A stretch of DNA of 64,000 bases, from contig MNCI01007974.1 in the NCBI GenBank assembly GCA_015680685.1, forward strand, positions 313,031-377,030, given 5' to 3'. Both the position numbers and the translations under genes were made by a program. Source of the stretch: Gnetum montanum (Eukaryota; Streptophyta; Gnetopsida; Gnetales; Gnetaceae). The notes below the pieces were generated by a model. That model had not been told where the DNA came from. It was given only the letters and a program-made list of their open reading frames with translations, and searched no databases. The first letter of the stretch is position 1; each line of letters begins with the position of its first letter. This document shows, one piece after another, positions 35,000 through 47,763 of this stretch.

Positions 35000-37900
35000 A
35001 TGGCTTCTTCTCATAAGGTTAACTCACCTAGGGATAACACGGAAGATAGTCAGCGACATACACATAACCAAAATCAGCCAAGCCCTTAGCAATCTAAGGT
35101 GACATATACTCATCCCGATGAGTATGTGCCTAATTTTACTTTTATTCTCCATCAAGACGAACAACTGCGGTGGAGAGATTTGCAAGGTAACATTGTGTTA
35201 CCCCCAGATCGATCAGTCCCTAACATGCTTTTCCGTGCCCTAGCACATATTTACATGAAAGATCTATTTGTAGAATATGTTATGGATGACTTTGACACAA
35301 GGGATTATCATCCCACAGATGCCCAACGTATTCGAGACTTAAGGCAGGAGAGCCAACACTCATTGTTGAAGGGCAAGGTCCCCCATGTCCTAAGTGAAAT
35401 AGGAGACGAGGAATCCCTCACAACGGGTTTCTTAGGAAATGATATTCCTCCTCCTCACAATGGTGAAGAGGTTAGGCATCAGAGCCTTCGATCAACTGTA
35501 CATGCTACGGGCTTTGATCCCCATGAACATCAACTGTTCATGGCAAGAACAACCACTCACACTAAGGACGGACACTTAGATCGTTACAACGATTGGGGCT
35601 GAAGTAGTCGAAGAGAAGGTAAAAAACATCGTCATGGTGATGGATCCCATTCCTCTTCTCCTTCATCTCACCATTCACACTCTCCTTCCACATCTGGGCA
35701 CAGCCATCGTGAGCACAACGGAGAGGGTATAAGTAAGGAACATGAAAGACCTCGACAGGAAGGTTGGGAGTTAGGACAAGGGCAAGGACGTAGGGAGAGT
35801 AGGGAACCACCATGAAGACATCATAGATGTCATGACAGGGAAGATCATGACGAACCCCTACTCACAACCCGAAGCATGCTAGACATCACAGAGGCAGTTA
35901 GGATCCCCACAAGGCACTTAAAAGACTGCAGGATCAAGCGTCTGGACATAAATAATATTCCACATTTTGAAGGGGGATACAACGCTGATCCTCAACATCA
36001 TTTACAGGAATTCCACGATGCCTGTGCCTTGCAAAATATAGATAATGAGTGGTAGAAGCTTAAGTTGTTCCCAAGGACACTCACCAAAGAAGCAGAGAGC
36101 TGGTACTGGTCCTTAGAACCAAAAACCATCAGGAGGTGGAGTATGATGCTCGAACTTTTAAACAACAAATATCAAATGTACTCCAGAGTGTCGAATTTGC
36201 GTAAGAAGATCCATTGCTGGAAACAAGGTGCTTATGAACCCTTGGATGCTGCCATGGCCCGTTACTATACACTGCTACATCATTGCCCAAGCCATGGGTA
36301 CACTAAGTGGGATCAACTTCGCCACATCATGGATGGGCTAAGAAATGAAACGAGAAGAACTCTTGGGACTTATGCCCAAGGGAGACTTTCCCAACTGAGA
36401 GCCCATGAAGTTGAAAGTTTGTTGGAACAAGTAGCGCAAGAAGAGGGTGAGATACGTAAGAGGGAAAGTGCGGAAGAATACAACCGTGATCCCTCCCTTC
36501 GCAAGAAGGGAGTGAAATTCTGTGATGAGGAGGATGAATCACCACTCGAAGAGTTGGTGAATCGGAAAACCTTATCAATCCAAAAGTTAACAACCGAGGT
36601 ATTGGCTAAGGTAGACCAAATGTGGGATTCCTTAAACTCAAGAATAGAAACAGTCTTAAAAATCATAGAAGAGTCTAAGGTAGAACAAAGTAGTGACAAA
36701 GGCAAAACCAAGCAGAGAAACTTAAGCCCTGCACATAACAAGGGTAAGGGGAAAATTCCTATCTTCGATGAGGCTGTGAATTTTCATTCAGATAATGATA
36801 GTGGATGTGAGATCTGCTACTATGACCATCCTAAGGGATGTTGCCCAATTATCTCACATTTGTAGGAGTTTGGGGTGTATGCATTAAATCCAAGACTTAA
36901 TCAATGGCAAACACCCCGAAGGTTACCTTATCCACAAGGTAATCCAAGGTAGTTCCAGCAACCCTTAACATATTACCTAAGTGGAACGCCTCCATAGCCT
37001 ATTGGACAACATTAGCAGTGGCAATATCCATAGTCATGGGGGATGCCACCACCAACACATTAGTACCCTTACCAGCAACCCGATCGTTACGATTATTATG
37101 TGCAGCAGCCAGTTTCTCCAGGTGACTCTATGGGTCACACTACTCCTCAACATCACTACCAAGTGTGGGAGTACTTCAAGAGGACTCCTTCTCCTTTGGG
37201 AGATATCTCACATTCAGCCCATCCTCTAACTCCACCCACACCTCTTCCACCTGTAGTTCCCATACAACATGTTCCAACAATGCAAGGGGAATTACCTATC
37301 CAACTGTAGCAATGTAATGCCACGAGAGCTGTAAATATTCAGCATGTAAATATCCAACCGGGTGCTAATTTTGACAACTGTACAAAAAAGAGACCCTTTT
37401 TTAGAAGTAGGAGCCTAGACAAACTCTCACAACAACAAGCGGTTGGGCACATGTATAGGCCTCTAACTATTAACGCTTCTGAGAACCCTTTAGTCCAACA
37501 ACTAAGTATGCAAATGGTTATGTTGACACATACCGTAACTGACTGGATAAAGGTGGCCCACCTTCCCAGGAAACTATCTGATCCTGGGAACCCCTTAATT
37601 CATTTACAGATCGTTGGAAATGCACCACATCAAGCTATTCTTGACTGAGGTTTCGGAGTAAACCTAATTTCATAAAAGATGTATCAAGCCTGGAACCTGC
37701 CCCAACTTAAGAAGAGTAACATACAACTGGAGCTAGCTAACCAGTCCATCACCATTCCCTTAGGATTAGTGGAGGACATTATCACCACTATGTGTGGGTT
37801 GTCATACCCAGCCGATTTCCTGGTGATTGAGGTTAACAAAGAAGGGGGCTTCCCTATTATATTGGGAAGACCATGGCTAAGTACCGTATATGCATACCTA

Positions 37901-38338
37901 GGAATTCAGGATCTTTCCTTGCAAATTTCAAAGATAAACATTTACGGAAAGATCGAGAAGAAGAAAGTTCCATGCATCACATATAGTGATTCATCGGGTG
38001 ATGACATGGAGGATATGTCTCCATGTGAGAGGTGTGCCTATGAGAATGAGAAACAAAGATGCCTGTATGTAGCAACCACACAACCAGTAGTAGACACCCC
38101 ATGGTTGAAAGCCACTCAAAGGAGCAAGCAAATATGCATGGAACGAACTGAGGAGACAACTCATGCCAACAACTGTGGCATAGACACATTAGAACGTGAG
38201 CTTTGCCAACTTCCACCCCTCAACTTAAGATCATCAATTAGGAGAAGTTGGGCACTTCTTAAAAATTCAAATAGACGCTCATTATTTCGAATCTCTCCCT
38301 TACAACTTAGTCATGGGGGAGATGGCCACCTATGCTAA
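35000..38338 (+). pseudogene. A gag-protease, one frame with many stops
   Basis: From ATG 35,000 (MASSHKVNSPRDN) to TAA 38,336-38,338 everything stays in one frame, with stops almost all at former Gln, Arg or Trp codons. Parts: an N-terminal domain with YTHPDEYVPNFTFIL and LPPDRSVPNM; a His/Ser-rich stretch; the Gag domain (35,930-36,480) with RLDINNIPHFEGGYNADPQH, WYWSLEPKTIRRW and TYAQGRLSQLRAH; a CEICYYDHPKGCCPIISH motif; a Pro/Gln-rich tail; protease with VMLTHTVTDWIKVAHL, ILD at the active site followed by a stop, and FPIILGRPWLSTVYAYLGI; and the terminal LQLSHGGDGHLC. That last peptide also ends the C pol frame. Confidence 0.85.
36053..36055 (+). other. In-frame TAG in A gag shared with D
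   Basis: TGG-TAG-AAG where B has TGG-CAA-AAG. The same TAG stands at the same codon in D (57,227-57,229). Confidence 0.8.
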
Positions 38339-39510
38339 TCATATGGGGCCCTCAGTTCTTTTAAGTTTTTGTTTTATACATTTTTGTTTTACAACATTTT
38401 TGTTTTACACATTTTTGTTTTAAAAATTTCTTTAACTTATATAATTTTTATTTTAAAAATTTCTTTAACCTTTTTAGTTTTTTGTTTTACACCATCGTTA
38501 TACTTTTCTATATTTGTGTGTGTGTGTGTGTGCCATCCACCCTGTAAGTTTGTCCCATAATAAGTGTTCAGATTGATGGTATGAATTGTTTTTCATTGAT
38601 TGCTAATGTTTGGTTTTTACCTTTAAGTTCCAATGTTGATACTAAGATATGTTTTTTTTGATATGGCAGGTAATGAGATCACTTCATCCATCCATCCATC
38701 AATTTCTATGGTTTCTCTTGGCTTGGAAGTGTACAGTTCCCTTCTAATAAGAACTTTAACAAATTGGTGACTCGGTATTTCTCAAACTAAGGAAGAACTC
38801 AAGGATTGCAAAGGGTGTGACTTCAAAGAAACTTGATGCTTTTGTGTTGGTCATTCTCTTGGGTGCTTGGATGTTCCCTTCTTGAGTTTTCTTATTGTTC
38901 CAATGTTACCCAATTATCAAAAGCTGAGCCAATAAAAATAAGAAGTCTTTGCATGGTCTGGTTCTCACACATAAAAACACAAAACACAAAAATTCAAAAA
39001 AAATGAAGAAAGTGAGAATTCAAAGCACATCCCGTAGATGAAATAAAATTTGGGCTACAAGCACTGGTTATGGAACCAAAGTGTTCCCTCTAACTAAGGT
39101 CCTTCTCACTTCCCATTGTCTCCTTTGTTTTGTCGGAATGGTGGTGGCTCTTTGAAGATGCATCCTCATTATCCAAGTGGATGGTTTAACCAAATGCATT
39201 GATGCGAAGTCACTAGAAGTGGTTGGTTTGAGCCCGGAGTTGGAATGAGATTTGCCAAGTCACATTAATCATGTAACACACAAGGGGTTGTACACCACCG
39301 TGTCCTTGGGATTTCATTCCATCCTCTTCTCTCCACCCTTCTCTCCACTATTCACCTCATTGCTGGTTGTATCATTAGTGTATATATTTTGGTTGATGCA
39401 TTATTTTCTTTTTGGTAAATTCTTGTGGTTAGGACTTTAACTCTTGTTTCAAAAGACATTCCCAGAGCCTACTAACTCTTTGAATATGGGTTTGTTATGG
39501 CATGAACAAC

Positions 39511-39535
39511 ATGAGCCTACTTTGGGGAGGACCCA
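39511..39535 (+). promoter_or_regulatory. Conserved noncoding motif, A
   Basis: ATGAGCCTACTTTGGGGAGG followed by ACCCA; conserved in A, B, C (twice) and D. Function unknown. Confidence 0.6.
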
Positions 39536-39874
39536 CTGACATTCCTATTTGGACCATTAGTTAACTTCTTTTCCTTAACATTTTGCAATTGATTTTATTT
39601 TGTTCATTTCCATCTTGACATCTCTTTTATCGATGTCCTAGTTGTCCATTTTTATCTCTCTACCTTACTCCTTTTCTTTCTCCATTCTTTCGCTACTGGA
39701 GGTTCACGATTAGTCATGGGGGTACGGGGCCTAATTTTTTCTATTTTCCTCCAAAGCCCTGAATTTTTTTGTTTCTCTTCCTAACCCCTACACTTTTGGT
39801 AGTCATCATCTACATCTTCCCAGGTCCATATCAGCCATACCACAACCTAGCCAATGGACTTACACCAAAGCAAG

Positions 39875-39934
39875 GTATTAATTACTTAATGATTCAATTA
39901 CCCTTGCTAATATATGATTGTGTTGTGTGTGCAG
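39875..39934 (+). other. Candidate 60-base GT-AG intron, A
   Basis: CAAG before GTATTAATTACTT, and GTGTTGTGTGTGCAG before ATGG. D has a GT-AG pair of exactly the same length at the equivalent site (60,994-61,053). Sixty bases is short for a plant intron, so the acceptor may instead pair with a distant donor. Confidence 0.4.
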
Positions 39935-40021
39935 ATGGCAATCATACAACAACGAACCGGATTTGGAGGAAGTACTTGGAATGGAGCGGTGTTGAAGCAG
40001 CTATGCAAGGAGCAGAATTGA
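39935..40021 (+). CDS. A short ORF after acceptor, 28 codons
   Basis: Starts at the first bases after GTGTGCAG: MAIIQQR, then STWNGAVLKQLCKEQN and stop. D encodes a 29-residue counterpart (61,054) with the same MxIIQQR and TWNGxxLKQLCKE. Position equals the ORF3 start of B and C, so it may be the remnant N-terminus of that ORF or a start for something lost. No known domain. Confidence 0.45.
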   Translation: MAIIQQRTGFGGSTWNGAVLKQLCKEQN

Positions 40022-40300
40022 TGATGTGCTTATGGATGGATAACGGAAGGTGTAATCTAGGCGTTGGTAGTAGCAAGACTCTTCTCTCTTCTTCTCTTCT
40101 CTTCTCTCTCCTCTTTTCTCTCAGCTGCCAACTATGGCCTGATGTCAATGTAATAAGGTGTTCACCCTGGTTGTCATGAACACCAGTTTTGTCAAGTCTT
40201 ATAATAATGATCCGCTCACATGTTATCCCATTAGTTCCATTTCCCTCAATAATTCCATACCTTATCGATATTATTGTAAGGAACTTGAGGATGAGTTTTC

Positions 40301-40317
40301 ATTTAGTCATGGGGGTA
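40301..40317 (+). promoter_or_regulatory. A polypurine tract
   Basis: ATTTAGTCATGGGGGTA directly before the 3' LTR. The same TTAGTCATGGGGG also stands at 38,308 and 39,710. Confidence 0.65.
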
Positions 40318-41274
40318 TGATGAGACGCGATATGCACAAGCCACGCATCCCCTACGATATTGCGTATGTGATATCACGTCATCCCCTGCGATATCACGTA
40401 CGCAATATCGTAGTCTACCACCAAATCTATAAATAAGAGGCGACACTCCCCTCATTTGACATCCTAGGCTAGAAGTAGCAAAGCTCTGGTGGATTGATCA
40501 CCCCAGAGATAGAATATTTTCCATGTGCCCGCAGTAGGAGTCCCCCAAGTGAACGGTTCTTTATTCAAGCAACTTTGTACCTGAATGCAAGTTGTGTACG
40601 ACAATAAAGATGAGCTTTGTGGATAAACCTTGCAGTACATGGATAGGTTTATTTAATGTTATTTATTACTTTCCTAGTAACACGGCATGAGTACAACTTG
40701 GTTACGAGCACTGATGAATGTGTACGGCTAGCAAAGGAATCGGCTACTCATCGTGATTAGATTCTCTCAGCCTTACCTCCTAGAATGTGGGACAAGTACG
40801 ACTTGATTACAAGCATCTACAGATATGTACGGCTAGTTAAGGAATTATCTACTCATCACACTTAGCCTAGTTAGGTGCCTCAGTACAACCGCTTCGAGCA
40901 CGTGTGTTACATGTGGTAATCCCAGTAATGATTAGCGTTTGGTAGCCACAGTTGCATAGTTCAGGGTGTGTACGACAAGTGGGAATGGATGTTGATGCTA
41001 CGACTTAGCGTTGTAGTTAGAGTTAGTTTTAGTCTCTCAACCCTTCACCCTTTAGCATAGGAGATAAACTAGAAAAGACCAAAAAAAAATCATATACCTC
41101 GGACTTACTTAACCATACACCGTAACAACAACAAGTAAGTCTAGGAAGACAACGATTAATTAACCCCAATTGTTCCTTGTGGCATTTAGACATTTAGTCT
41201 ACGGAGTTTGACCGGATCACACGTGCTACGCTCGTTTCGTATGGTTGAGTGTAGGGGTACCTCGCCACTCATCA
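40318..41274 (+). mobile_element. A 3' LTR
   Basis: TGATGAGACGCG to CACTCATCA. It contains additional CGATATCACGT-type palindrome units relative to the 5' LTR, TATA box at 40,427-40,440 and AATAAA at 40,603-40,608. Confidence 0.9.
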
Positions 41275-41279
41275 GGAGG

Positions 41280-42090
41280 CCACCACCAAACTAACCCTAC
41301 CCTTCCTATCAGTTGACGTAGTATGGATATTATGTTCAACATCTTGTTTCTCCAACCAGTTCTACATCCTCTACTTCAAATTGCCACTATCACTCTCCTG
41401 AGTACCATCAACGCATGACATTCCCTAAAGGATCACCACCTCACACCTCTTACCTTCCATCATACCCTTGATATTTTCATACTTCACCTTCTCATATGCC
41501 ATTTTTGGTGACACAATAAGGTTTGGCATCATACTATCAACTAAAAAATATCACTTGTGCTATGAATATGCATAGAAATGTAGATGCCAGTAGGTTCCCA
41601 CCACAAACATCGAAACACACATTCTTTAGGAAAGGCCATAGGTAGAAGCAAAAAACCCATGGACCATCCACATCATTCGAGCTAGCAAAATGTCAAATTT
41701 GGTGCAATGCCTCCCTTTTCACCACCATTGACCTCTGATCTTACACAAGGGCCACCATCCATTGTTACTCCAATCACAAACTGAAGCAATGAATCTAATA
41801 GTGTGGGGAAACCAACAAATCCATTCATACTATATCATGATCAAGGGTGCAATCGTGAGCTAGACACCTATAATGTTAACACACCTCATACCCTAACCCA
41901 TCATACATTTAACAATCAAGTATGTGACCAAAAATTTTTCTACCTAGCCACTGCAACACCAAAAGAAACCCTGTGGCTTGGGAATGAATGGTTACCAATG
42001 TTTTATACATGCATGGATCATATCCATCTTCTTCTTAATCCTTGTCATGGCCAAATCTTTAGTTGTTGGGGAAACCCCCCGTTCTAATCT
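41280..42090 (+). pseudogene. B gag tail and protease scrap
   Basis: Continues B gag after element A: Pro/Gln/Tyr-rich sequence and, at 41,940-41,990, FYLATATPKETLWLGNEW, equivalent to YVATTQ...WLKA downstream of the A protease. The protease active-site region itself is deleted. Confidence 0.6.
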
Positions 42091-44033
42091 TCAAGATTCA
42101 TAATTGTTTTTCATCTTTTTGTTTTACAATTTTTTATCATTTTCTTATTTCTTGATACAATTTTTCCTATTGCTTCCAAATTTTTCTATTTTTTGTTTTC
42201 ATTTTCTTTGTTATGTAATCTTGCTTGTGAATAAAATGATCATGGAATCCATTAACGTGAGATTTTCTCTGTGTTGTTGAGTCATGAGGGACTGATTATT
42301 CAGATAGTGAGACCACATCATCCATCCACTCATTCCATTAATAAGAGGTTCTTACTCTAGTCATAATGACATTCTTTTTCATCATGAGACTAAAAATAAA
42401 ATCATAATCATTGTACTTGAGGAAAAAAGTGAAGAATCATGAGGGAATGTGAAGGGTATGACATCAAGGGGATTTGTGGATTCTCTTTGGCTGCTTTTGT
42501 ATGTTCTATCATGTTACTTCAGTTGTAATTATATCCTTGTAGATCTAACAAGAAATGGAAGTAATAGTTACATAAAATGGCATTGCATAAATTCTTGAGG
42601 ATGCCACTAGAAAGACATGTACCCATGCACGAAGGTTGGTAGCTTCTCAGAGCTAGAAAAAAAACAACAACAAAACATGTGTGCCATAAATAAGCTCCTT
42701 CCTTGGACAAAACACCAAGTGATGTTACTCCTTGTAACTATGATAGTCTTATAGTTGTTAGTTGAAGTGATGAAATGATGCAATGTCACTGAAATGTGGT
42801 TTGAACTTGGTTTGAATCTTGGAAAAAGGGCTAATGGTTATTTAACCATTAATACTACATAAGGATTCATTGTGCCTATGGTAAGACATCTTATGTCCCA
42901 ATTTTTGTAATCCTTTCTATAGTCCATCTCATCTCGTTGTTTGTATGATCCTAACTTGTGGTTTTATGTAACATAGAGTTTTTATCTCAAATTGATGGTT
43001 TTAACATATATTTTTATGATATGCATTACATTCAACCCCTTTAGTGCCTACAAACATTTTTAGGTGTGGTTACACAAGGGCATCATAGGCTAGAGCCTAC
43101 TTTGGGAAGAACCCAGTTTTGTAAATTTTGTGACTTGTACTTTTTTAACAAAACCACATCATTCTTCACCTTCCAAGCACTTAATTGTTAAAATTTGTAG
43201 TTTCCCTTATCATGTAATTGATCCATTCCACAACATCGATTTAATTCCCTTTTTCTTATATCTTCCAAACCTTTAAATGTTGATAACCCCATCTTCTATC
43301 ACTTTCAAGTGCCTTCATTTGATTTCTTACTTATCAAAAAATTATGGACCTAACCTGAAACCTCCCAACCAATCATATATTTTTGTTTTCCATGCTCAAT
43401 TACACCTTTTAATGCATAGTCTTGGACCCCAATATAGACTACTCAATATCAAGTCAGCCTCAACATCAAATACCCAATATTGGGACTTACAAAACCTATA
43501 TATATGACCCCTATGGTATCCAAACTCCATTTTCATCATTTGCAGCTAGGGGAGTTCTTCAAATTTTCTCTCATGACCAAGAGCTCTACACAACCACCTT
43601 CTACTTGCATTATTTGGCTCTCTACAACTTCGATTTCCATGTTGTTCAAGTTAGTCATGGAGGGGTACTTGCATGAGAAACTTGTGCCAGTTTTCCAAAT
43701 TTTGCTATCTCCTAGAGGATATTATAAGGGTAATATTGTTAGAAATCTTAAGTTTTATAATGAACAATCAATTGCATTAATGCTAGAAACCTTAATTTCT
43801 CCATCCAAGGGACCATAACCATCATTATAAGCCACACATAAGGAAAAAAGAACCAACTGTGTAAGGTTATACAAGAAGATAAACACTTTTTGGGAATTTT
43901 TTTGATAATTTTTCTAACTTTGCAATCATATGAACTAAAGAGCATAAGCAAACTAAGGTAATGAGTAAGGTATGAACTTATTGATGATAAAAAAACACAA
44001 CTTTAGTAACACCCAATCTTTGCTTGATTGTAG
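42091..44033 (+). other. B noncoding region before ORF3
   Basis: T-rich, with CATCATCCATCCACTC, the conserved GAGCCTACTTTGGGAAG motif (43,091-43,115), a TATA block at 43,430-43,510 and TTAGTCATGGAGGGG at 43,654. It ends in a pyrimidine-rich acceptor-like stretch, TTGCTTGATTGTAG, at 44,033. Confidence 0.6.
43430..43510 (+). promoter_or_regulatory. Internal U3-like promoter block, B
   Basis: CAATATCAAG, CCCAATATTGGG (palindrome, 43,474-43,485) and CCTATATATATG (43,495-43,506). The B LTR carries AATATCAAG-type dyads followed by CCTATAAATA. The block lies about 530 bases before the ORF3 ATG. Confidence 0.5.
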
Positions 44034-46717
44034 ATGTTCCCAAAAAGAGGAGCACAAGGAGGACCTTTGCAAGGAGCAACCAAACACCCAAGGTATGGTA
44101 GGGACTAGCAAGACAAGCATGCAAAGCACAAGGAGCAGGAAGCCTAATTCTTCAACATCCATCAAGAGGCTTCTGTTACTAGGTAGTCAGCCCAAGGAAA
44201 GGATGTAGAACCCCAAGTTCCTATGTAGGGACAACACCTCATGTTGTCTACAGAATGCCTTAAAGCCATTTAAGAAAAATCCATGTTGACCACAGTCATC
44301 GTGGAGATGAACTTTGGCCCATTCATGGCATTCAATTCTAAATCAGTTTGGATGTAACTTGAGGTGTCACCCTTGTGGCTAATTCTTTTAGATAATGATA
44401 AGTGATATCTTGGAGAAACATATCAATTCTATCACAACAAAGAGGAAGGCACCACTGTCAACATTTTTGGAGTTAATGTTTCATTCTTAGTCAAAGAAAT
44501 TGCCAAAGATCTTAATCTACCAAATGAGGAGGCTAAGCTAGCCCATCTATCCATGAGATCTAACCTCGACACTAGAAAACTATGGCTAAAGTAGGCATAT
44601 GATAAGGATGAAAAAACATATCATGAATTGACTTTGGAGGAGATGACCTATTTCAAGATAGGGACATATCACATCTTCTTGACAAAAGGGCTCAAGAGGA
44701 TCTCCATGTATGCGGCTGGGGGAAGTGCCATAATAATGGGTAAATACATGGCCAACCTTCCCCAATTATACTACATAGAAATTCAAAGGTAGTTTGAAAA
44801 GAAGAAGGTAGGGAAGCCAACACTTCCATTTCCTTGTCTCATTCAAAAGTTGTGTAAATGTGCTAGAATCTTAGGGTATATAAATGACATTCCCATGAAG
44901 GCTTAGAATGCTTCCTTTACTAAATTGCTTAAACTAGCAACTCTAAGGAAAGACCTTGATGAGGAGAAATAATAGAAAAAGGAAGTAGAACATGAGAAAG
45001 AAGCAGAATAAGAGCTTGAACAACATCATGAGCCAAAAATTCCACATCTGCCACCACAAGACTATAGGCTAGCAATGAGCCATTTACAAAAAATTGCTGA
45101 AACACGTTGCTAGGGAAGCATAGGGGAATCAAGCCTCTTCAAAGTCATCAATGATGCCATATAGTCCAATGTTTCAGTAGATCCAACAAGGGGCTAGATT
45201 TCACTGTAATCAAGAGGAGAATCCCAATGGCCATGTCAAATCTCTAGTAATGCCACATTCTTCCAAGTGATTCTTGAAATAGGTGAAGATTCCACAATAG
45301 TGGTCATGCAACATCGAGATGTGGTGGGGGCAACAAAGGTCATAAAAAATCACATTAAAGAGTCTTTCAATGTGCCTGTTATGCCTCTAGTTAATTTGAT
45401 AAGAACTAGAGATGTGCAAATACTTACTAGGACTTCAATGACTCCTACAGATCATGAGGACATATTAGATTAATTGATATAGATGCGACAAGTAATGACC
45501 ACCTTATTTTACATCCCCAATGATGTCACTACAGCACAATCAAATCTCATCTCCACCAAGGAATAGCTAGTCATGGCTAAGGTTAGGGCAAAACACACAG
45601 AAGTGGAAGTGCAACATTTGCAACAAGAGTTGGTTTCCATGAGAGCTTAAATATGGGACCTTGCCCAATTTATTGCTCTTGGCCAACTGGAGCTATTCAA
45701 AACATAGCAGCTAAAAAAGTTGATTGAGGAAAAAAAAGCTACCAAGCAAGAAAAGAATAAGGTATTTTGAAATTCTTTTAATGTTGATGCACAATCCCAC
45801 ACCCACAAGAAGGCACTGACCACCACTTAGGAGGAGAATAAACAGATCACTGCAGAGAACTCAAGGTTAATCACCATTGAAAAATAAAAGAATGTTTTGG
45901 AAGAAAGTGTCCATCAGTTGAGAGAACAATTGATGAGGATCAACTAGGATATCAGTAGACTGGCCAGGAGAGATAGAACCCTCTTAATGGAGGAGGTTTG
46001 TGGCATTCAATAGAAGTCTGCAATTGAAATAAGCACATGGTAGAATGAGGCCAACAAACACAAGAAGTTGAAAAAAAATGTTGGGACCACGTAGGCATGT
46101 ACAAGCACATAAATGAAAAAGAAATCCAGATGAATAAAGCCCACATTAGGTCCATATTAGCATAGAATAATGATTGGTTGCCAATTCTAGATAGTTATGC
46201 ACTGGTCCATTAGGTAGAAGTGAAGAACAAAGACCTATAGATCAAATGATTTAAAAGAATAAATGGCATTGGCTAACCTCAGATATGCCAACTTTTCCAT
46301 GTTAACTATAGGTTAGCCTAAAAGCGAGCTAGAGAAACAAGTAGCAACCACCTATGCATTATACAAGAAAACATTTATATATAGAAAAGCCAATTTACAA
46401 AAACATTATGTCGCAAACTTAGAACTTTAGATGGTTAAAGCTCGCTACCATGGACAAAAAGATGTCACTTCAGAACTAGCCAGGAGACTTACTATCATGA
46501 GTTCAAAAAAAAAGGCTAGGGCATTTGAAGAGGAGTGACAGTAGTTTGCGGCCTAGTACACAAAGTCCAACAAAATGGTTTTGTAGCTACCATGCCCTTG
46601 GAACATATTAGCACCAACACACATCGGTTCAACATCTTGGATGATATAGGATCCAAGGATGGAAGAAGAGAAGTTGTAGATACTCCTCAACCATTACAAG
46701 TTTTAGAGGCTTGGTGA
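44034..46717 (+). pseudogene. B ORF3, env-like position, coiled coil
   Basis: Starts MFPKRGAQGGPLQGATKH directly after a TTGTAG acceptor. Frame broken by many stops. A globular region (about 44,290-44,960) contains MNFGPFMAFNS, VNVSFLVKEIAKDLNLPNEE, GKYMANLPQLYYIEIQ and KPTLPFPCLIQKLCKCARIL. A long Glu/Lys/Gln/Leu-rich, heptad-like region follows (45,530-46,520), including SELEKQVATTYALYKKTF, and a C-terminal EVVDTPQPLQVLEAW. The LPFPCLIQKLC pattern resembles what databases call 'putative plant transposon protein'. That name is from memory and needs a profile search. No signal peptide or clear membrane segment seen. Confidence 0.6.
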
Positions 46718-46939
46718 CAAAGGGAAGCAACCAATGGAGGAGCCACTGCCTACAGGAACTGCATGAGCTTCCCTGATTTTGTGTCTTATAATATTACATC
46801 CAAATTTTTGTAAGACATCACTATGACATGTAAGAGTCCATTTGTTTTTTTGTTTGAGTCAGCCAATAATTTCATACCTTCCCACCATTTTTTGTAAAGA
46901 ACTTGTTCCTCATTTTGTTTAACTCAAGGATGATTTTTC

Positions 46940-46956
46940 ATTTAGTCATGTCGGTA
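46940..46956 (+). promoter_or_regulatory. B polypurine tract
   Basis: ATTTAGTCATGTCGGTA before the 3' LTR, a weakened form of the A and D tract. Confidence 0.55.
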
Positions 46957-47763
46957 TGATGAGTCATGATCATGTCAACCCTGATATCATCTCCGCTGTG
47001 CTAGCCTATAAATGCAACACTTGGATGCATAGTTGGGAGATAGTTTTTTTTAGTAGTTTTTTATAGCTTTTCTTAGATTTCTAATTTCAAGTTCTGTTAT
47101 TCCTAGTGCATGCCCGAAGCATGATGTTTGTGATTATAAGACATCCTTATTCAAGTGTGATGTACTTGGACACGTTACATAATTGGAAATAAAGATCCAA
47201 ATTACCTCCATCATTGCAACAGCCACTTAGATTTATTATTGATTTAACTATCTAATTATTTACTATTTTATTTTGTTAATGTTTCTATATATTGCTATTT
47301 ACTATTCCTATCATTAAGCAAAATGAGTACAACTTAATCATGAGCACTTAAGTGTAATTACTTGGTAACCCAACAGTGTATTGTTTGGCAAAGCTAGTGA
47401 CGTATGCTTGGCAATCCCAGCAGTACTTACACAAAGTCGAAGGTGTGTACAAATGATTGGGGATGGATACTCATTGCACGAATGCTAGTTTGGATCTTAT
47501 TTTTCATTATTTGTTAGCTTAATTAATTAATCTCTTTATCATCATTAGGAGCAGTATAGGATTAGACGACATCATCATATGCCTCACTTTGCACTAGACC
47601 ATACGTGACAAAGCTACCGCTAGTCCAAATGGTAGGATAACAAACTACAATCAGAACATAACAATTTAGATGCACAACTAGTCCCATCCAGGAATTCAAC
47701 CAGATTGTGCATGAACACTTGTGATTCATATGGTTGGGTATAGGGGTACCTCGCCACTCATCA
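46957..47763 (+). mobile_element. B 3' LTR
   Basis: TGATGAGTCATG to CACTCATCA, TATA box CCTATAAATG at about 47,005. It is shorter than the 5' LTR because most of the U3 dyads are missing. Confidence 0.85.

Larger units (their letters stand above)
38339..39934 (+). other. A noncoding region between gag-PR and the short ORF
   Basis: T-rich, with a (GT)n tract at 38,515-38,532, a CCATC cluster, the conserved ATGAGCCTACTTTGGGGAGG motif at 39,511 and a second TTAGTCATGGGGG at 39,710. It aligns with D 59,508-61,053 and, less closely, with C 28,892-30,842. A short Pro/Tyr-rich coding-like stretch (39,800-39,874) ends at a GT donor at 39,875. Confidence 0.7.
33949..41274 (+). mobile_element. A: Athila-type element with gag-PR only
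   Basis: Plus strand, 7.3 kb. The 5' LTR is 33,949-34,858 and the 3' LTR 40,318-41,274. Target duplications agagg (33,944-33,948) and ggagg (41,275-41,279) differ at one base. It has a primer site, one gag-PR frame, a noncoding stretch, a 28-codon ORF after a splice-acceptor-like site, and a polypurine tract. RT, RNase H and integrase are absent. Inserted in the gag tail of B. It fits the class of terminal-repeat elements carrying only gag (TR-GAG), here with protease. Confidence 0.9.
31258..47763 (+). mobile_element. B: Athila-type element with gag and ORF3, split by element A
   Basis: Plus strand. The 5' LTR is 31,258-32,126 and the 3' LTR 46,957-47,763, with target duplication ATTTG on both sides (31,253-31,257 and 47,764-47,768). 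Without the inserted A it is about 9.2 kb. Contents: tRNA-Asp-type primer site, gag, the protease C-terminal scrap, a long noncoding region, ORF3, a polypurine tract. No protease core, RT or integrase remains. It is inserted in copy 2 of the C duplication. Confidence 0.9.

Noticed and set aside
36327-36741. Minus-strand ORFs of 88 and 123 codons
   Set aside because: They mirror the A gag domain, which is clear on the plus strand.
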